From Saprospiraceae bacterium (GTDB taxonomy: Bacteria; Bacteroidota; Bacteroidia; Chitinophagales; Saprospiraceae), in assembly GCA_019187225.1 (NCBI GenBank), contig JABAQQ010000004.1:1-64000 (forward strand): 64,000 bases of DNA. The letters are read 5' to 3'. Made by a program: the position numbers and the translations under genes. The notes beneath the pieces were generated by a model. The model did no database searches, had not been told where the DNA came from, and saw nothing but the letters and a program-made list of their open reading frames with translations. Each line of letters opens with the position of its first letter. Positions within the stretch are counted from its first letter, which is position 1. Positions 60,923-64,000 of the stretch are shown here, in pieces.

Positions 60923-62347
60923 TCACTTTCCCCTTCCCTGCAACAAAACCAGCACCGTATAGAACAGAATTTTGAAATCCAGCGCCAGCGACATGTTCTC
61001 GATGTAGAGCAGGTCGAAACGCAACCGTTGGAGCATTTGCTGGACATTGGAAGCGTAGCCGTATTTCACCTGTCCCCAGGAAGTGATGCCGGGGCGGACT
61101 TTCAGCAGGTGTTTGTAGTGCGGATTTTGCGCTAAGATCAGATCAATAAAATATTTGCGCTCCGGACGCGGGCCCACCAGCGACATATCTCCGCGCAGTA
61201 CGTTCCAGAAGTTCGGAATTTCGTCGAGACGCCATTTGCGCATTACCGCGCCCCAGGGCGTACAGCGCGGGTCGCCTTCATGGGATAGTTGCGGGCCCAG
61301 TTTTTCGGCGTCGGTGAACATGGAGCGGAATTTAAAAATAGTGAAGGGCTTCCCGTTTTGTCCGAGGCGTTCCTGGGCGAAAAAAATGGGGCCGGGCGAG
61401 GAAAGTTTGACCCGGATGGCGATGTACAACAGTATGGGGGAAAGCAATATCAATACCAGAGCACTTACAGTTACATCAATCAGGCGTTTGAGTACACGCT
61501 GCCACTTGGGCATCAGTTCCTGCCGGATTTCGATGAGCACTGCGCCAAAAACGTGGTTCATTTTTACGGTGCCGAGCAAAATGTCGTACATGTCGGGGAT
61601 GATCTTCACCAGCACCTGTTCGCCGAAATCGAACAATACGTTGAGAATGTCGCGCAAGCGGTTGTGTTCGGATGTTTCGATGGCGATGATGACTTCTTCG
61701 ATGTCGTGCTCGCGGATAATGGCGGCCAGGTCGCCCAATTTTCCCAATTTGGGCAAATGTACTTCCAGCACCTGACCTTCGCCGCCGTTGGTATCAATGT
61801 AGCCGACGAATTTATTGCCCAATCCCTTTTTGCGCCCTTTGATGTCGAGATACAGGTCAAGCGCGTTTTGGTTGCCACCGACGAGCAAAGTATTGAACGT
61901 AACCGATCCGGCTTTCAACCGGCGGCTCGCCCGTGTCAACAGGATCATCCGCATGGTGGCGGTCAGCAAAAAATGCAAACCGAACAGCACGAGGAATGAG
62001 CGGTAATAGGTTTGGTAGTCCTTTACCACATCGTCGAGGATAAGCGTAAAAAACAGAAAAAAAACGCCGAAAAAGGTCAGGAAAAACGTCCGCGTCAAAG
62101 TGGCCAGGCGCGACAAGCGGTAGATGTCCACGTAATGATCAAAAATGCTGTACAACAGCACCCAGCCTGTGGGAATCAGCAATACGCCGAGGAAAAATTT
62201 CGGGTCGTTCAGGATTTGAGGACCGAACGGCACGCTTTCCACACTCGTCTTTCGCCAGATGAAAAACAATGCCCAAGCCAGCATCGCCATGAAAAAATCG
62301 GCGACGCCATAAAAGAAGGTATCTCGTTTGCGTTGATGACGAAGCAC
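60923..62347 (-). CDS. Polyprenyl-phosphate hexose-1-phosphate transferase (WbaP/WcaJ-like)
   Basis: A 474-residue membrane enzyme: four N-terminal helices, a cytosolic CoA-binding-like domain (VGGNQNALDLYLDIKGR, EEVIIAIETSEH), a fifth helix, and the C-terminal bacterial sugar-transferase domain with KRLIDVTVSALVLIL, SSPGPIFFAQERLG, FKFRSM, RKWRLDEIPNFWNVLRGDMSLVGPRPE. It loads the first sugar phosphate onto undecaprenyl phosphate for exopolysaccharide or O-antigen synthesis. No glycosyltransferases are in view on either side, so it may be an isolated initiating enzyme. Length is typical. Confidence 0.92.
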   Translation of the reverse strand: MLRHQRKRDTFFYGVADFFMAMLAWALFFIWRKTSVESVPFGPQILNDPKFFLGVLLIPTGWVLLYSIFDHYVDIYRLSRLATLTRTFFLTFFGVFFLFFTLILDDVVKDYQTYYRSFLVLFGLHFLLTATMRMILLTRASRRLKAGSVTFNTLLVGGNQNALDLYLDIKGRKKGLGNKFVGYIDTNGGEGQVLEVHLPKLGKLGDLAAIIREHDIEEVIIAIETSEHNRLRDILNVLFDFGEQVLVKIIPDMYDILLGTVKMNHVFGAVLIEIRQELMPKWQRVLKRLIDVTVSALVLILLSPILLYIAIRVKLSSPGPIFFAQERLGQNGKPFTIFKFRSMFTDAEKLGPQLSHEGDPRCTPWGAVMRKWRLDEIPNFWNVLRGDMSLVGPRPERKYFIDLILAQNPHYKHLLKVRPGITSWGQVKYGYASNVQQMLQRLRFDLLYIENMSLALDFKILFYTVLVLLQGRGK

Positions 62348-62441
62348 GGGATTTACGATTTACAACTTACGACCTGAAAAATGAATCACCTTGCTGGCAC
62401 TCTCACGCCCTCTCACGTTCTCTCACATCTCTCACACCCTC

Positions 62442-63305
62442 TCAGAAATGTACCAGCCGGATGTTGTCAATCATGACTTTGCCGGCGGGTTGGGTGTAAT
62501 TGCCTTTTTCATCCTTTGGCAATGAGGCCCGGAAAACGAGCCGGTGTTCTTCCTGCAGGGACGCAACCAGAAATTCGGTCAGGTTGATATAGATCTTATT
62601 CCAGTCCTCCGTATCGTTGAACAGATAAACCGCCTGTGCGAATTCGGTCGAACTGGGAGTGATACTCAACAGGATGAGCGTAAACGGCATATCATTGTTG
62701 TGGTGCAACTCCAGCCAGACTTCCTGTGCAGCCGAGGTTGGAAGCGTCACTTTTTCGGTTGCGATCTCGATCAGTGTATGCGCGGTGTCCACCTCCATAC
62801 GAATGGATTTGCCCGCATAAGCGCCTTCCGTGGTCAGCACATAGCTGGTAGTGGTATCGCCGTCCCGGTTGATGAGTTGCAGATCGGAGGCGCCGTCGAA
62901 ATCGCCCCGCTCCTCCCAGGGGATAATCGCTGCCGCCTCATACTCCGTCCGGGGTTGGATCACCGTTTCTCCGGGCGGCGACAGGTTGACGGTGGTTTCA
63001 TAACGGGCCAAAAAAGGATAAATATTGGGCGTATAAACGATGCCGTTTTCCTTCACGCCGGGAAATAAGACGATGTCGCTCTCGCCCTCCGCCAGAACCG
63101 GTACGGTGGCCGGTAAAGTATAAGCGCCCAAAAATTCGTTGTTCACGTACAGCCAGCCGTCGGTGATCTTTTGCCAACCGGCCCCACCTTTTTCATCCAC
63201 GATAAAAGGTTCGATCCGAAGGTAGGCCGGGATAGGCTCGGGATCGTCGCATGCTGCCGCACCGAGCAACAGCAGGAAGACAAGGTATTGGATGCGTTTT
63301 TTCAT
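62442..63305 (-). CDS. Lipoprotein of unknown function
   Basis: A 287-residue protein from the ATG at 63305, with signal peptide and lipobox GAAAC (MKKRIQYLVFLLLLGAAACDD). The mature part is beta-rich (two-part sandwich: EPFIVDEKGGAGWQKITDGWLYVNNEFLGAY...LPATVPVLAEGESDIVLFPGV, then KSIRMEVDTAHTLIEIATE) and ends RLVHF. A longer frame from 63572 runs back into the der gene and is rejected. No catalytic motif is seen. It lies between der and the sugar transferase, both on the same strand. Confidence 0.75.
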   Translation of the reverse strand: MKKRIQYLVFLLLLGAAACDDPEPIPAYLRIEPFIVDEKGGAGWQKITDGWLYVNNEFLGAYTLPATVPVLAEGESDIVLFPGVKENGIVYTPNIYPFLARYETTVNLSPPGETVIQPRTEYEAAAIIPWEERGDFDGASDLQLINRDGDTTTSYVLTTEGAYAGKSIRMEVDTAHTLIEIATEKVTLPTSAAQEVWLELHHNNDMPFTLILLSITPSSTEFAQAVYLFNDTEDWNKIYINLTEFLVASLQEEHRLVFRASLPKDEKGNYTQPAGKVMIDNIRLVHF

Positions 63306-63456
63306 GTGTTTATCTGTTATTAACGTCATTGGGGGCATTGAGTCATTAACGTCGTTAGGGGCGCATTCGCCGTTTCGGATTATCCACCTGATCTCATTAT
63401 CCATTACAAAATGACGACAATGGCGATAATGTCCCCAATGGCGGTAACGAGGACAA

Positions 63457-63999
63457 TCATTTCGCCCGCATGAAAACTTCCATCGGCACACCCTTGAAAT
63501 TGAAGTGTTTGCGCAACTGGTTTTCCAAAAATTGCTTGTAGGAGTCGCGCACGTAATTCGGGTTGTTGACAAAAAACGCGAACGACGGAAAAGGTGTCGG
63601 CAATTGAGTGACGTATTTGAACTTCGGGTAGCGGCTGTGCACCGACGGCGGTGGAGTGGCTTCTATGACGGCCATCATCACTTCGTTCAGCTCGGAGGTC
63701 TTGATGCGCCGGGTTCTGTTTTCATATACCTCCATGGCAGCCTCTACTGCCTGGAAAATGCGTTGTTTGTCTTTGGCAGAAATAAAGACAATGGGTACGT
63801 CGTCGAACGGAGCGAGTTTATTCTTGATCGCTTTCTCGTAGTCGCGGGCGGTATTGGTATCCTTTTCCAACAGATCCCATTTGTTTACCAGGATGACCAC
63901 GCCTTTGTGCCGTTTTTGTGCCAGGCGCAGGATGTTCATGTCCTGCGCTTCCAGGCCTTGAGTCGCATCCAGCACCAGCAGGCACACGTCGGCTTCTTC
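63457..63999 (-). CDS. der: GTPase Der (EngA), C-terminal part (5' end outside window)
   Basis: The frame is open to the window edge; about 181 C-terminal residues are seen. The second G domain's end is visible (EEADVCLLVLDATQGLEAQD switch-II follow-up, NKWD G4, ISAKD G5) followed by the KH-like domain (TPPPSVHSRYPKFKYVTQ, FPSFAFFVNNPNYVRDSYKQFLENQLRKHFNFKGVPMEVFMRAK). Der is an essential GTPase for 50S ribosome assembly. The GTG at 63987 is internal, not a start. Confidence 0.95.
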   Translation of the reverse strand, partial: EEADVCLLVLDATQGLEAQDMNILRLAQKRHKGVVILVNKWDLLEKDTNTARDYEKAIKNKLAPFDDVPIVFISAKDKQRIFQAVEAAMEVYENRTRRIKTSELNEVMMAVIEATPPPSVHSRYPKFKYVTQLPTPFPSFAFFVNNPNYVRDSYKQFLENQLRKHFNFKGVPMEVFMRAK

Positions 64000-64000
64000 C

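Overview
The window reads as chromosomal DNA of a Bacteroidota bacterium, most likely of the Saprospiria/Chitinophagia side. Evidence: several large secreted proteins end in type IX secretion (T9SS) C-terminal sorting domains (YPNP/RPNP/SPNP...G.Y motifs), there are SprB-type and HYR repeats, a Na+-translocating NADH dehydrogenase (NQR), promoters of the Bacteroidota TTG-N19/20-TAnnTTTG type, and small protein families confined to that phylum. The taxonomic call below phylum level is inference. No rRNA, tRNA or CRISPR array was recognised.

Layout. 1-7.2 kb: the end of a multicopper oxidase, a 14-repeat SBBP T9SS protein, a choice-of-anchor B (LVIVD) T9SS protein and a methyltransferase. 7.2-20.7 kb: an accessory 'conflict' region. 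A minus-strand operon encodes a SIR2-like protein with a C-terminal effector-associated-type domain, an nSTAND1-type NTPase with a membrane anchor, and an exported 20-repeat LRR protein; nearby are a second protein with an effector-associated-type N-terminus plus a membrane helix (14767-16497) and an NB-ARC/STAND-TPR protein (18319-20688), interleaved with a secreted metzincin protease and a secreted serine hydrolase. 21-35 kb: an alpha-2-macroglobulin lipoprotein, then an outer-membrane barrel and a large TPR protein, separated by an AT-rich transposon of the IS1595 family (29085-31805, 27-bp terminal inverted repeats, perfect 8-bp target duplication) that carries four passenger ORFs.

35-41.6 kb: MarC-type membrane protein, a two-domain acyltransferase, an unknown helical protein, a vWA protein and the NhaD Na+/H+ antiporter. 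41.6-51.7 kb: a sodium-bioenergetics block: two CBS-domain proteins, an NqrM-like maturation protein, ApbE, nqrF-E-D, an inserted CdiI-type immunity gene, nqrC-B-A, and a third CBS paralogue. NQR pumps Na+ out, ApbE attaches FMN to NqrB/NqrC, the NqrM-like protein would supply iron, and NhaD exchanges Na+ for H+. Almost every gap inside this operon carries a long, different palindrome. 51.7-56 kb: a PyrR-like phosphoribosyltransferase, a pair of Fe-S redox proteins and three small conserved proteins. 56-64 kb: a 1522-residue thioredoxin-headed T9SS adhesin-like protein, a polyprenyl-phosphate sugar transferase, a lipoprotein, and the 3' end of der.

Repeats: a family of roughly 83-124-bp multi-hairpin repeats (cores CCCACCGATAAATCGGTGGG) occurs three times (43.1, 49.7, 54.5 kb), and many gaps contain short phrase-like tandem and inverted repeats. 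The strongest candidates for something new are the split NLR-like SIR2/STAND/LRR locus, the cargo-bearing IS1595 element, and the immunity gene plus palindromes inside the nqr operon.
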